From Opisthorchis felineus (lineage: Eukaryota > Platyhelminthes > Trematoda > Opisthorchiida > Opisthorchiidae), in assembly GCA_004794785.1 (NCBI GenBank), contig SJOL01001427.1, forward strand, positions 334,208 through 398,207: a stretch of DNA of 64,000 nt, read 5' to 3'. Below are positions 38,501 through 50,662 of this stretch, piece by piece. Both the position numbers and the translations under genes were made by a program. Under the pieces are notes generated by a model. The model ran no database searches. It had not been told where the DNA came from and saw nothing but the letters and a program-made list of their open reading frames with translations. How positions within the stretch are numbered: position 1 is the stretch's first letter; every line of letters starts with the position of its first letter.

Positions 38501-41500
38501 GACGTAAGTTAAAAGATACCGACTGCGCCTAACCTGCAATGACGGGAAAACGGTTCCTTGTAAGTGATCGTCACTCAGTTTACAAATATGTCTGTATAAG
38601 CAAAACGCGCTCTATCCAGGGCAGTTGAACGCCATTTTACATGATACTATGGAAAATATGTTCACTACAGAGAAACTTACACGTCGCAGTTGTCGCAGTG
38701 ATTCGTATTTTGCATATTCTGTGGGTGACAATTCAAAACATGCTTCGGTATTTTTTAACTTCCAGTGCCTGCAGACCCATGTCAACTCTACCCTTTTTCA
38801 TCATCATTTTCTGCCTTCCTAGAGTGAATAGGATGTAATAGGCACTCTAAGATGGACTTGTACTTTCAAATGAAATGTTCAATTCATAAATGTTTCATCT
38901 GTGTAACTGTCAAAACAAGCGACGACTCATCGCTTCGCTCCACTATGATCCCTAACAACGTAATGATGATATCACTTCGATTGGTGATGAAACATTTGCA
39001 ACCCAATACTCAGCTCATTGAACGAACCAAAGACCATCTATGCTACCTGAGCTACCAGAATTCTTCTCTATAACAAACGGATAGACTATATTGTTACCTG
39101 ACTAAAAAAGGACAACTCACACCCAGAAGCTGTTGTTATTCTAAACTAAATATTGTGGGGCTGTGAAATATTTTCTTTCGTAAGCAAGAAGGAGTGGTCG
39201 TATTGGGGAACGAATCAGCTGTCCCTCTCCGGGGAGTTACCATTTCAATTTGTCTCTTGACTTGTCTCTTGTAGACTTTCTCTCAGAAGGGGTCACTTTT
39301 GCCAGCCTTGTGGTGGTCTCTTCGGATAGTGGCAGTTTTGACAGAAAGTTATCACTAAAAGTAAATACACCTCAAAAGTTCACTACCGGAGTTTGATTTA
39401 GCGGGAATATTACCTGGTTCTGTTATGCCACAGTTGACAACAAACCTGTTTTCCAGTGGAAAGGTGTTACATTTTCTTCGTTATAACAGCTATTCGTTCG
39501 GTGCAAAGCATGAAATAATTTTTGCTGCGAATAGCATTTTAACAAGAGTTTGTCCAAATGTCTTGGGTGAGACGCACCAATGGATGAAAATGTTTGTCCG
39601 AACGGAAAATGCTGGAAAATGCAACTGGCAGCGGCTCCATCTGGGTATCTAAAAGTTGCATTTCGATTACATGGTGACTTTTGTTCTCACAAGATTACGC
39701 CCTTTTGCTAGTTAGGGGAAGTGGTTTGAAGCATGTCAGGGAATGTAGCCAAAATTGTCCCACAAAAGCTCTTTACCTCAGTGCCCAATGGTCTGTTTGC
39801 AGAATCGATATGGTCAATCAACAAATTGCAATGGTAGCATGAAGTAATGAAAATCACACCCCGGATCAGAATTATTTTGGAGGGAATCATGCAGTAAAGG
39901 AGAGGGTCATGATGTGTGCCCACATTTTCGGGTACTTAGTCTGAGGAACTGCACAAGAAAGGCCGCCATACTCCACAGGATTGTCTTGCATGAGATTGTA
40001 GTTGTTGGTATCTGTAGTATATGGTAACCACTATTATCTTTCATGTTTTTAAACATCCATTTTTGAAAATTGTTTGGAGAATGAGCTAGATGCCTTTCAA
40101 ATAAACTGTCTTCGCTGCAGTGTATGTTTGACATCATGAGTCGGTGACCCTCCCAGAGCCTATCCCACCGGTTCCGCAAACGACGGAATAAACGAACAAA
40201 ATTCGCGGACTGTTCTGGGACTCTTATGGAAATCTTCTGAGGAAGTTTGTTACTGAAATAAGCGTCATAGGGAAACGAAAGTGGTCACTAACAACAGTGT
40301 TCTCGCTGCAAGGGTGGACAACAAGGTTTCATTCCACAAGACAAAAATTCGCCGTCAGCTTGTGAACCAAATGATGTTGTAGCACTAAGAAGGTTGGATG
40401 AGGAGCAATAACGGTTTCCAAACCGATGAGGTGTCATTTGATGTGCCAAACGACCAAAGAACCTATTTTCTCCTCCACCAACTGTACGCACATAGCCGTA
40501 GAGAAACATTCATAAATTAAATGAATCACTTGGATGTATAAGGATGAATCCGAATATGCTCTTGACGGCCAGAAATGAACGCTTATCAAAGAGTGGAGCT
40601 GAAGTGGACCGACAGTCATTTGGTGTCCAAATATATAACTAGACGGTAAACGACATGGGAGATTTTGACCTGAGTAGTACTTGATATGCTGTACTTACCA
40701 TGATCTTGTTCAGATGAGGGCTGGAAGGGTGTGACTAAATTAGTAGCTTAGTGAAGTGAAGCGTTGAACCCATTTTCTGAAACGTATCGCTATTAAAGCC
40801 GCACTTATTGCTAAGCCACTGGGTGATATGTTAGAAGAAATGGTCCGAGCATTCGTACATGCATTACGAGCAAGTTCAATCTGTGCACATACTCTGACCC
40901 TGCCGAAATACAGTGTGGTTGTGTGAGTCATAAGCATTGAGGCAAAGCTCAATGGGATCATCACACATCTAAAGTGAACGTACAACCGTAGGCTACCGAT
41001 CGACTTGCCTTCAGACCGTGTAAATGACCTTTCTCATTGGCTGATGATCTGTTTACCAATGCTTCCTAACACCAATGAATAGGACGGTAGGGCAATCGTC
41101 AACATCATATCATCGAGAACAACGCCCGAGTACTAAATACTGGTGTTTATCAGCTGAAATTGGCGTTTAACATTCACATGACTGTACAATGCGGCTCAGC
41201 TTTTTGGTAGACTTTGACCTGCACATTCAACAAGCAGTTCGAAATTATCGATAAGATTTACAAAACGCACTTCTGAAATAACTGAACTGCAACATTCTCA
41301 ACGCAGGCAAAGAAGCAAACACATAGATTTCCGGCAGCCCAAAGGTTTCTTGATTGTAACAGCATTCGCTCATTAGTTAACTGCTGACGGCTGAAAGATT
41401 TGGAATATCGCGAATGCACTAAGATTGATTTGGTACTTTGAACTATCGCTGGGTCTCCTGGACTTAACAATGGCCTTGGTTGGTCTCTTGCACTGCAATT

Positions 41501-44500
41501 CGTGTTGTTTGTTTAAAATTTGAGTATGTAAAATGTCATATAAGACTAAGGCTATTCATTGCTCCGCATAGTAAGTAATGCGGTACCGAAAAGTGCAAAG
41601 AAGTAAAATGGCCCCGTCGCTTAGTCCGCATTTGCTTGTGAACCATTTGTTCTCTTTATGTAGCGGAAGAAAACCGACGCCCAATGCTTGACTTACATAG
41701 AAAGAAAAAAACAGTCAGACTTAGTTTCAACGTGTTTGAACAAACGGCGTATACTCCGTTTTATTCTTAACTTAACTCAATGCAAGTTTTGTTGAACGCT
41801 CACACAAATCTTTTGTTGCTGCTGCTAACGTTCATCAAGGGGCTATGACTTTCTCAGTGCTCGATCGATAGAGTCTGCTTTGTTTAACGCCTGATTGACT
41901 GAGCAAGCCAAAGTGGTCTGAGTTGCTGGAATCAATAAAATTCTGCCTGGAAGCACACTCATGTCATACAAGAACAACAACAGCTTATCGACCCAGAGTA
42001 GCAACAGTCCTTAGCAGTGTACGTGCGTACAAAGATAAAACTGTGCAGTAAAAAAGCGAAATGACACTCGTTTACCGTCCTGGAAAGCGCACCTTGGTCC
42101 TGGTGCTGGAGCGCAACAGTTCGCACCAGTAAAAACCCAGTCGAAGGAATATAAACATGTGTAGATACGAAAGCGCAACAAACTAGTTCTGACAAACATG
42201 CTAGCTCCTTAACTCATCATATGGGACTATCACTATGACAAAAGTTTTCCTTATACTCTGGCCTGAGGTCCATTTGATTTGTTCACAATTGCGGCCTTGA
42301 TCAGAATGGGTATTTTAAACCACTTTATGATTTGTTTCATGGTCTCCAGCATCTCACTGACCCGGCAAACTGCAAACAAAACGCTGGAAAACCGAGTGGG
42401 CTCCACCAATCTGAAATAGGTCCCACTGGAGAAGAGTAACATATTTGTAGACATCCGTGATTAATCGTAAAAGGTCCTGCTAAATCCAAATTGGATTACC
42501 CTCGGAGAATGGCCAGTCTCGTGCTGTACACCGTTCTTATGCAGGGGTACGTAATAGTTTCTCAGTAGACTGTGGCGCAACACAAATTTATTTCACTATT
42601 AATGGTAGCGTAACAGCTTGGTTGCTGGTCTTCTTTCTTTTACACTAAAGCGTCTTAGTTTAACGGCACTGAGCATAGACAAAATATCCTGCTGCCGAAA
42701 ACAGTGTCCTTTTTACCTCTAGGTCTACAATCCAATAAACCACGTTTTACACGCCCTGCCAGGATGTGAAAGCTCCAACTATTCAGGTTAGCTAAAACTA
42801 CTTCGTCCGCAAGTTTGCATAGATTTGGGAGATGAAAAACAGTCGGCTTTCGGTATGCCACTTAGCAGGAAGTTTTGTCATAGTAGGTTGGCATAAGAAC
42901 TGCTGTGCACGAAAGCAGTCTGGTTTATATTCGAGAACGCTGCCCGTTAAAGGGATGCTGCGCTTGACTGTTTCACTTGCTGGAGGAACTTGCTTGTCAA
43001 GCTCGCTATGACATATCGGTCGCTATTGTTGAGTTCAAATAGACAAATTTCCCCTGGAACATGGGTAGTTTTCCAAACCCACAAACATGGATTAGACAAG
43101 CCGGTCCTGAGAGTCAACTGGTTTCTTGGCTGCCTGGAAATTACTGCTTCCTGACCAACTCTGCAAAAAATCTTTCCTATGGAATAATTTTGCCGTTCAG
43201 TTACTCCAGTACTGCTTTAGTTAGTCAATAAATCGGGTTCCAACCTCCGCATTTTATCAATGAAATACTCACCTTGTCCTGAGCGTCAGCCACCCTCAAC
43301 CCCACGCTGCCCACCACCGCTCTTACTTGGGGCGTTCATTCCGAATGCGGATATAAAGAGATCGGAGTGTAATTTGGTTTTTATGCTCAGAAATCGTTTA
43401 TTCCTGCATCTGAGACAGGGATCTCAGGTTCTGTATGATATTTATAGGTTGTGCTTGCTGGATGAAGACATACAACCATAACCTCTACTCTGACTTCTTT
43501 TCCTCATCAATGTCCGGCCCCATAAATGGGCTGTTTATCCAAATTGAGATGTGTAATATACGAGAAATATCTAGAAGTGCTTAGCATGGAAGGTTGTTTT
43601 TGAGGAACAGACGACTGCTGAAGCCAACCTTTCTCTTACGCATATTCGTTCTGACAAATCTGTCACAAGCAAAATTCAACGAGGGGAAAATCATCTCAAG
43701 ATGGTTCATAGATGCGCATAATTAACCTATTAGTTTCTCCAATTTAAACTTCGAAATCCCTAATTGATTCATTTTATCACCGGTATTGTGAAAACGCAAA
43801 CAATAAGAGAATACCACTCAAAACAGTTCGGTAAAAAAAGCTGATTTCTAATCACAGACCATCGCCTTTCGATCCGTATCCATTCTAATTTATCCATTCA
43901 ACACATCGTACCAAGTCGACTATAGCTTTGATAGGCTACGTTGAATCAGTTGGACAAATCTTTTACTTCTATGATTGCTGTCAATAAATACATTTGCATT
44001 GTTGAATGGATTAAAAATTCATGCCCGTGCGCATGGACCATTTGAACTCTAATGCCTGTCATATGTTGTGCCAGTAGTCCCATCGCAGGTGACACACAGT
44101 ATCAACTCCATCGGAATCTGGGAATTGCCTGTGATTATGATTGTCATTAGATGGGCCAGTTTGACTCCGCCTGATCTCCGAAAACAGAGATACTCCTCAT
44201 GATAACCCAGGGGAAACAACGACCTTGGTAACTACTGGTCAAATGCGCTTGTTTACCTGCAAATACATTTCATATGATAAACATCTCAGTGGTACGGATT
44301 GAATGACTAAAAAGTACTCAGTGAAATGGTTGGAGCTTTACTGAAAGCTGCCATAACCACCTACAACTGTGATCCTGCCCAGGATCTAATTTGTGATCAT
44401 GGGCCAAACTTATTCTAATCACAATGAAAGTATTCGCTGTTGCTGAGGTCTTCTTCTCTGATATTGGGCAACTAAAGTGTGGACGAACAGATCCAATATA

Positions 44501-45190
44501 TTTGAGAAAAATTCACCTGAACACATCTAAACGCTGAGCTCATTGTTCGTGTAATCCATTTACCTGATTTTAAACCATTCAGAAATAATAGACAACAGAA
44601 GAACACGTATAAAGCAAAAATATCTCCAACACTATTACTTAAGGACAACATGATTATATTCACCGCTGGATGCTTCCACGTCCCAGTTACGGAACTAAGA
44701 GATTGGGCATTTCTGAGCATCTTTTTTAATAAAAGAAATGATATTGGTATCTTGTGGGTTACATTCGGAACAGACTACATCAATCTACTCACTATCGCTA
44801 ATTGCAGCGATACCAATGTTAGGCATATTTTCCATTTCTGTACAACCATAGGATTTAATTTCAGAGAACTCTGCTATAAAAAGTATAAAACAAGAACCAG
44901 GATAATGACTTATTGTGAAAGTGGCCCGAATTTTCACAAGTGGTGCTCATCATCTGTAGTCAGAAACAAGAAGCAGCAAAGTTAATGAGGACGTCATCAA
45001 ATTAGGGGGGTTCCCATTTTCAATTTTTCTATTTCAACTGGGTACTTCAGCCCAACCAAAATGCTTCTCAGTATTCGCAGGACTTGAAGATTTCGCATTC
45101 CACTTTATTTCGTAATTTGCGAAAAACAGCGGTCCACCTGGGAGTTTGAGTCTGTCTGTGAACGGTAGTATTTACTTTACTTTTTCGTAG
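35521..45190. other. Long unassigned stretch
   Basis: About 9.7 kb without a recognised gene. A 19-base word around TGCTTAGCATGGAAGG occurs at 43579 and also at 11631, on the same strand, perhaps a trace of a dispersed repeat. At 36369-36388 the word CCATAATAGA is doubled. The largest frames are a 111-codon plus frame (44650-44985) and a 95-codon plus frame (37442-37729), both without motifs. Confidence 0.35.
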
Positions 45191-45398
45191 GATGCAGTTT
45201 TACAGCCCCCCTGGAGTTTACCGATGTAAAGTTGGCACAATTGTTAATTGTTTTTTGGCGTTTTTGGCACATGTAGGTATCATTATATCTGTTACTCTAA
45301 TGGGATTGTTATGCATACGATGCTTTCCTAAAGACAAGCCCAGTGCCGAGCGATCAGGATCAGTGGGTATGCAAGGTCCCGTGAAACTTATTCATTGA
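45191..45398 (+). CDS. Candidate exon with a single membrane span
   Basis: A strong-looking acceptor (TTTACTTTACTTTTTCGTAG) ends at 45190 and is followed by an open frame that contains ATG at 45192 and runs to TGA at 45396. After a short start (YSPPGVYRCK) comes a hydrophobic stretch of about 28 residues (VNCFLAFLAHVGIIISVTLM and following) and then a basic, polar tail (CFPKDKPSAER). This suits a type I or III single-span membrane protein C-terminus, or a small membrane protein. No upstream exon or polyadenylation signal could be tied to it, and the family is unknown. Internal GT sites leave open an earlier donor. Confidence 0.25.
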
Positions 45399-46111
45399 TC
45401 ACAAGTTAACCAACGCAAACCTTAACCTCTGAGATCTATTATTGGATAGTAGGTTTCGGAACCTTTTATTAGATATATTTGTGAAAGCCCGCATTTTATT
45501 TACAAATTTCCAGATCATGGGAAATTTAGAGTTCTTAAACGGACACAATGGGAATTCGGATGCTTCCCTCCCACAGATGCGCCGATAATCGCGGTCACTT
45601 CAACTATTCATCAGTGCGGCAGTCCGGCAACTCCTACAAATGAATGACAGTTACTTAAGGCACAAACAAACGTTGTTTTCATTATTTAACCAGTTGTCCG
45701 TCAAGCGAAAACCAAATTTTCAGTGACTAAGACGTGGACCACTAGACTTATCCGTTCGTGAGAAATAATATATTCTAATCACCTATGAGTAATTCTCTTA
45801 AGCCTCACACCACCTGTTTATATTTTATTTGGAGCTACCTTATATTTGATATACCCAATCGCTCATTTGGAAGTCGCTTTGAAACTAAATTTGTGATAAT
45901 TGTCAACAGTATGTGATACAGCAGGACGGTAAATATTGCCCAATCTCGCTAGCCGCCTGGGAACATTTGATGTATGGCTGTGAATTGAACCTCTGAGTGT
46001 CGACTGAACAAAGTTAGTCCCATGGCAATGAAATCGATCTGGGTTGAGGCTCCTTGTGCGACCGTTGGACTTTAACAACTGACTGCTGGGACTTCGTTGA
46101 CTGCGTATCAG
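45399..46111. other. Unassigned spacer
   Basis: About 700 bases between two plus-strand exon candidates. Nothing recognised. Confidence 0.35.
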
Positions 46112-46275
46112 CTGATCTTGAGAATATGCAACAAAGTAATGGGGAATACTGCCCGGCTAAAATGTGTTGCGCGATTAGTACGCGAAGTGAGATCCCGTCT
46201 CGGCTGGTCGAAGATTTGTCCGACAAGGATTGGGACAAAAGTTCGTATGAGGTCCAGTTGGTTCTGCAACGCCAG
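46112..46275 (+). CDS. Candidate internal exon, unknown product
   Basis: The frame is open from 46048 and ends with a consensus donor (CGCCAG then GTAAGC at 46276). A plausible acceptor is GCGTATCAG at 46103-46111. The encoded peptide of about 54 residues is acidic and polar (EIPSRLVEDLSDKDWDKSSY near the end) with a CPAKMCC cluster near the start. The opposite strand and one other frame are also open across this region, which weakens the case. No family is recognised. It could belong with the membrane exon at 45191 on the same strand, but phase and order cannot be proved. Confidence 0.25.
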
Positions 46276-48482
46276 GTAAGCTGGCAATCAGCGAGAAAAA
46301 GTGCCCGCTCCATGCACTACATTTGGAAACCACAAAACAAAACGAAGTATAACGTTTCCAAAAGTAAACAATAAAGAAAATTCCTTTAGAAGAAGCAACT
46401 GATGGGGCACAGTATTTTCAGGGCTCTGCCGGAACCTACATCTCCGGTTAAAAACGTACAAAAACCCTTGTGGTTCATCAAGCGGTCTCACACAGCACAC
46501 AATACAAATTATATGAAGGCAGAATTTTTTACTTGCTTATCTTTATGGATGGGCTACAGAGTTGGCATGTACCACAGCGCATAGAGGACAGATCACAGCT
46601 TATGCATAAGCACTTGGCTTAAAAAGTATAAGACAGAGCCACCTTCAACAACTTGATAGTTATAAACTTTTAATTTGTGCCAATTGATGTTGGCAAAATT
46701 CTACTTGGCATGATCTTGTTGGGTTTTTAAAACTGTAGAGTAAAAGAATGAATCCGACATAGGACATATGATCTGCAAAGCAGTCTGAACAATTGCAAGC
46801 CTTTGTGTCACTTCTCCTGGGTGAGTGACCTCGTTGATTCGATGATCATTTAAGTCCTACTGTTGTACACGAAGAGTTGAACTGCCCAGCCTGAATGCGA
46901 CCACTTCCGCTTATTGCCGGATTAATTTTAATCAATTATTGGGGATACTGAGGATTATTCCGTCAGTCATTACTTTTCCAATGACTCTGTCACTGTTTAC
47001 ATCGTCACCTTAAACTCGCCTCTCATAAGATATGTTTTGGTACGTGAGTGTCTCTTGGTAACACAAAAACACTCATTCTAACCGGTTCAATTTACACCGA
47101 TTACACTTGTTTAGCATGTTGCACTGATAGTTTTCCTTTGCATTTTGACACGCGTAATTACAAGTTGCCACTCCAGTAGAAATGAAATGTCCATCATGTC
47201 GAAAAGCGATGAATATACGTGGGGATTTTCTTACTATTTGCTACCCACGGGGGAATCACCGCCCAAAAATTTCGGTCCATTTCCTCCAATTCCAAGGGCA
47301 GTATGTTTTTCTGGGTATCTACAAACTGAACAAGATTTTCCACAGTGGTTACATATAGCATATGTCGGTAGTTTCTTACAGAGAACAGTGAGTCAACATC
47401 ACTCGATTACGGGCTATTAAAACTGGAAAAGACAGACCACTTGTTCCACTCCAGCAAAGCTGCTCGAGAAAGAACTGATTATTGTCAAAATTAAATCTCT
47501 TCAGCGGACTTGCTCGATTAATGCACATTACGGCCTACTCGATGCTGGCCTGAAACCCACTCGACAGTTATTTAACCAGCAGGTCTACCCACAAAGATGA
47601 CTAAGATGAGATTACTTCACCAGGAGAAATTGAAGAACACCGTCGTGTGCTATTCTTAAGAGTTTCTGACGGTGGCTTCTCTAATGTTTTCCAGTCGCAC
47701 ACGACTTGAATACATTCTACAAGATGTACATGCATATGTAGCCTCTATAATCTGACTTACATAAGGATGATTGGATAGCCTCAAATTTGCAAATAATAGT
47801 CTTTCTATATGAGCCATTTGGGTTTGCGTGCTGACCTGAGAACATTCCACAAAGGTACGATGGTAATGTTTAATATCTATTTTCCATTCAGAACCCAGCT
47901 TTGGTTTCACTCCATTTTCCTGTAAGCTTCTTATTTGTTCCCTTGCTGGAACGTTTCAACCATGGTGACCTTCTAATAGTTTCAGTTAATCGACATTTTA
48001 TTGTCTAAACTCGTGCGCATTCAGCTGCCACATAGGACTTCCAACTTGGAGTGTGGCGGCCAGGCCACAAGACCGATGATGTGAGTTTTCTTTCTGGACC
48101 ATGTGTTTCTGGTAATCACACACAGGCTGTCAACTGAGATGCTCGTTTTTTTGTTCATTTTCGACTGTCGGGATCCGATCTATATTGAACTTCACACCAA
48201 TCAGCCAAGACTGAATCTGTCTGTCTGGATAATCTAAAATCGGATGGACAAAGATTGTTCATTTCAGTGCTGAATTCAAAAGTAATTACAAAGCTTTTGA
48301 ATAGGCCTATTACGGCTCGGGGATTGCTCGGACCCAGAGTGAGACGGTGTGAAGTCAGTCAACTGTGTGTAGAACCGAAAGTTAATAAGCAGCTAAGACA
48401 AACTGTATGTACAAAGAAAAGATTAGTCATTTTCAGACAGTTCTATAGACGCCGACAACAGAAATCATCAGCATCGACGACA
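46276..48482. other. Unassigned DNA
   Basis: About 2.2 kb with no recognised gene. The longest frame is 91 codons on the plus strand (47145-47420), without a motif. Confidence 0.35.
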
Positions 48483-48525
48483 TGACCATAGTGTTCAGTA
48501 CTGATGCTTCGCTACCAAAAACAAG
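48450..48525 (-). mobile_element. LINE 3'-end remnant
   Basis: ATCATCAGCATCGACGACAT and GTGTTCAGTACTGATGCTTC on the plus strand resemble the better copy at 62070-62125 (CAGCATCATCATCACC, GTGTTCAACACTGGTGCTTC). The final word (TGATGCTTCGCT) also matches the end of the decayed LINE at 18.53 kb. It is therefore a short 3' fragment of the same type of element on the minus strand, tail toward lower coordinates. Confidence 0.5.
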
Positions 48526-49248
48526 AAGCAAACCAATATATCAAAGTACGCTGGCTTTTGAGAGTAACGTTGACTCAAGTCTTCAAAAGAGGCAGGTTTT
48601 TAGAGACGTAAATTGTGAATGGGAGTTTCTCGTCTCTAGATATAGGGTCTTAGAAGATGAGTGTTCCATATTTTAGATAGCTTGAATTGTGTCGTGCAAG
48701 TGAGGCGAGAGACTGGCTGATTACAGTAACAGAAAATCTAAGTTTGCAAATCATATAATATGAAATTAACCACAAAACAAGTTACCTTACTTTGGACTAA
48801 GTTGGAGAGAATGCGTTAAGCCGAGGTAGGACTTTGTAAGTTGGCACTAACAAGCAAACCTCGCCCTGTCCCGTCTTCTAATTCACTCGAAGACTACCTG
48901 TTTTGTTGGTGAAATAGCCAGAAGTACACGTATGGCCACAATGTGAATTTAGCTCATTCTGCCGCCTGTTCACCCGTACATCACCACCACTGGATTTGAT
49001 GGAGCGCGCATATATGTTAGGCTCCATTTAAAACAGATGTGCTGATCAGCCGAATCCGGCAATGTGATCTGTAGCGACTCCCCTTTGCTTAATTTACTTT
49101 TCAATCACTTCGCTCAGTACCGGCAGCCAAACAGTCAGGCCAACTGATGTCTTTCAGAATGAGTGGTGGGTTGGTTATCTAAATGATTAGGAGTCAAAAC
49201 AGGTTTGGAGTTGGAAGAATGAGATAAATGTGTTGATGAGTAGGGTGT
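48526..49248. other. Unassigned spacer
   Basis: About 720 bases between the LINE remnant and the gypsy fragment. Nothing recognised, and no long terminal repeat was found. Confidence 0.4.
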
Positions 49249-50091
49249 TTAAAGGCTGTGTGGATGTATCGGGTTCCGTAAGTCACTGTGGGTTAGTTTA
49301 AGACGATCAATGGATACGGTAGTGGGTGAAATGAGTACCTGGATAGCGAAATATTTTTCGGAGCGGGAAAGGACACGAAGCAAGTTACCATACGGAGGTT
49401 GTAAAAGCGGTTTGAGACAGCCACAACGTAGAAAAACATGGGAACAATTTGAAAGCTCTGAGGCAATGTAAGGTGGCTTGTTCTGTGTCGGAGGTGAATG
49501 ATAGCGCATTTAAGTTATGTGAGTCTATAAATGAGTTACGTAAATGGTAGGATCTTTAGAGGTCGGGAGTTTGAACTGAAAAATTAACCTGGGATACGAG
49601 GAGCTGTGCTTAAAAGTAATTCTTCTAGTTAACACTGTTGGGAAGAACGAAACATTGCGCGCGAACGTAGAAGTATCAAGGGTTATTGGTCTGACCAGTT
49701 CAGTGAAGCACTGCATCCGGAAGGCGGTCTTTAAATGTCGGTGGAATCTTTCCACTAGACCGTTTGCCTGGGGATGATACGCAACGATATAAATGCGTTT
49801 GTATCCAAGTAGTTCAGCGAGCCTTTGGAACGATTGTGACTGAGATTGAGAGCCACGGTTAGTGGTCATGGCAGAGAGTAACCCGAAATTAAAGATCCAT
49901 CCACTGAAGAATTCTCGGGTGATGTTCTCTGTTGACATGCACAGGATTGGCTTAAGAACATTGGGTAGAACGATGGACACACTTGGGGAAATAGGAGTAA
50001 CCAATGGATAACGGGGGAGGACCGGCAATGCCGAGATAAGCATGCTCAAATCGGCAGCCTGAGGTGGCCATTGTACCGCTGGGTTCACCAA
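49249..50091 (-). pseudogene. Ty3/gypsy retrotransposon integrase, decayed
   Basis: The minus-strand frame holds the last part of a gypsy-type polyprotein. It includes FFSGWIFNFG, then TTNRGSQ, LAELLGYKRIYIVAYHPQAN and GLVERFHRHLKTAF. After two in-frame stops (about 49522 and 49510) it resumes with SHVFLRC, KPLLQPPYG and TVSIDRLKLTH, the integrase C-terminal domain. The N of TTNRGS stands where the second catalytic Asp should be. The Glu of GLVERF follows after exactly 35 intervening residues, as in the D-D-35-E triad. The segment with the first Asp has slipped to a neighbouring frame near 50047 and reads HAYLGIAGPPP, with Gly where Asp is expected. No reverse transcriptase, RNase H or terminal repeat is visible. 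It is a dead, truncated copy. Confidence 0.9.
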
Positions 50092-50607
50092 TTATGAGTA
50101 AAGTTACGGCGAAAGTAGGTCTGCCTGTTTACTTAAGTTTTTTGCTCAATGGTGTCAAACTGGCCGCAAGTTAGGCTAGTCCCGATTCAAGTTCTGTCTT
50201 TTTCATTTGGAGGTACCAAGCTTTGTAGTGCAAAATACGCAGTGAATTCGAACTCACTCGTAGCTGTCTAATAATTTTAGTTTATATGTAAGCAACTTGG
50301 CCGGCTGTGTTTCCAAACACGAAATAATCTATTTTTTGATGTTATAAAGTGTTTTGTGAGAGGTAAAACTGTTATATGAAAAAAAAACCCTATCCATATC
50401 TTGCAGCTCAAATGAGATTTGTAACTTGTCTAAAATTGACAGTATTTTAAATTGTTGTAAACAATTTTCAACAACATGACAAACTTAAATTTCCGAATAC
50501 TACCTTTTGAAAATATAAGTGAGTCTCAAATCCATGTGACTGTTAGCGCCCTTTTTGAGTTACGCTTGTACATGAGCTGGAAGATCAGTGCTATGGGCTT
50601 CGGGTAA
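50092..50607. other. Unassigned, AT-rich
   Basis: Upstream side of the gypsy fragment. The expected zinc-binding N-terminal part of integrase is not recognisable here. An A run (about 9 bases) is at 50380. Confidence 0.4.
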
Positions 50608-50662
50608 TTGATCAGGTGGCTGTTGATGTGTTCGCCGAGCAGATCAACAGCCACCTGATCAA
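50608..50662. repeat. Perfect 20-bp inverted repeat (hairpin)
   Basis: TTGATCAGGTGGCTGTTGAT at 50608-50627 is followed after 15 bases by its exact reverse complement at 50643-50662. A perfect 20-bp stem is not expected by chance in 64 kb. The right arm and following bases recur in diverged form at 24.6 kb, so this is part of a dispersed element, perhaps two copies head to head or the tip of a foldback element. Confidence 0.9.

Noticed and set aside
44650..44985. Plus-strand 111-codon frame just upstream of the membrane exon candidate
   Set aside because: Composition looks random and no splice connection to 45191 in matching phase could be shown.
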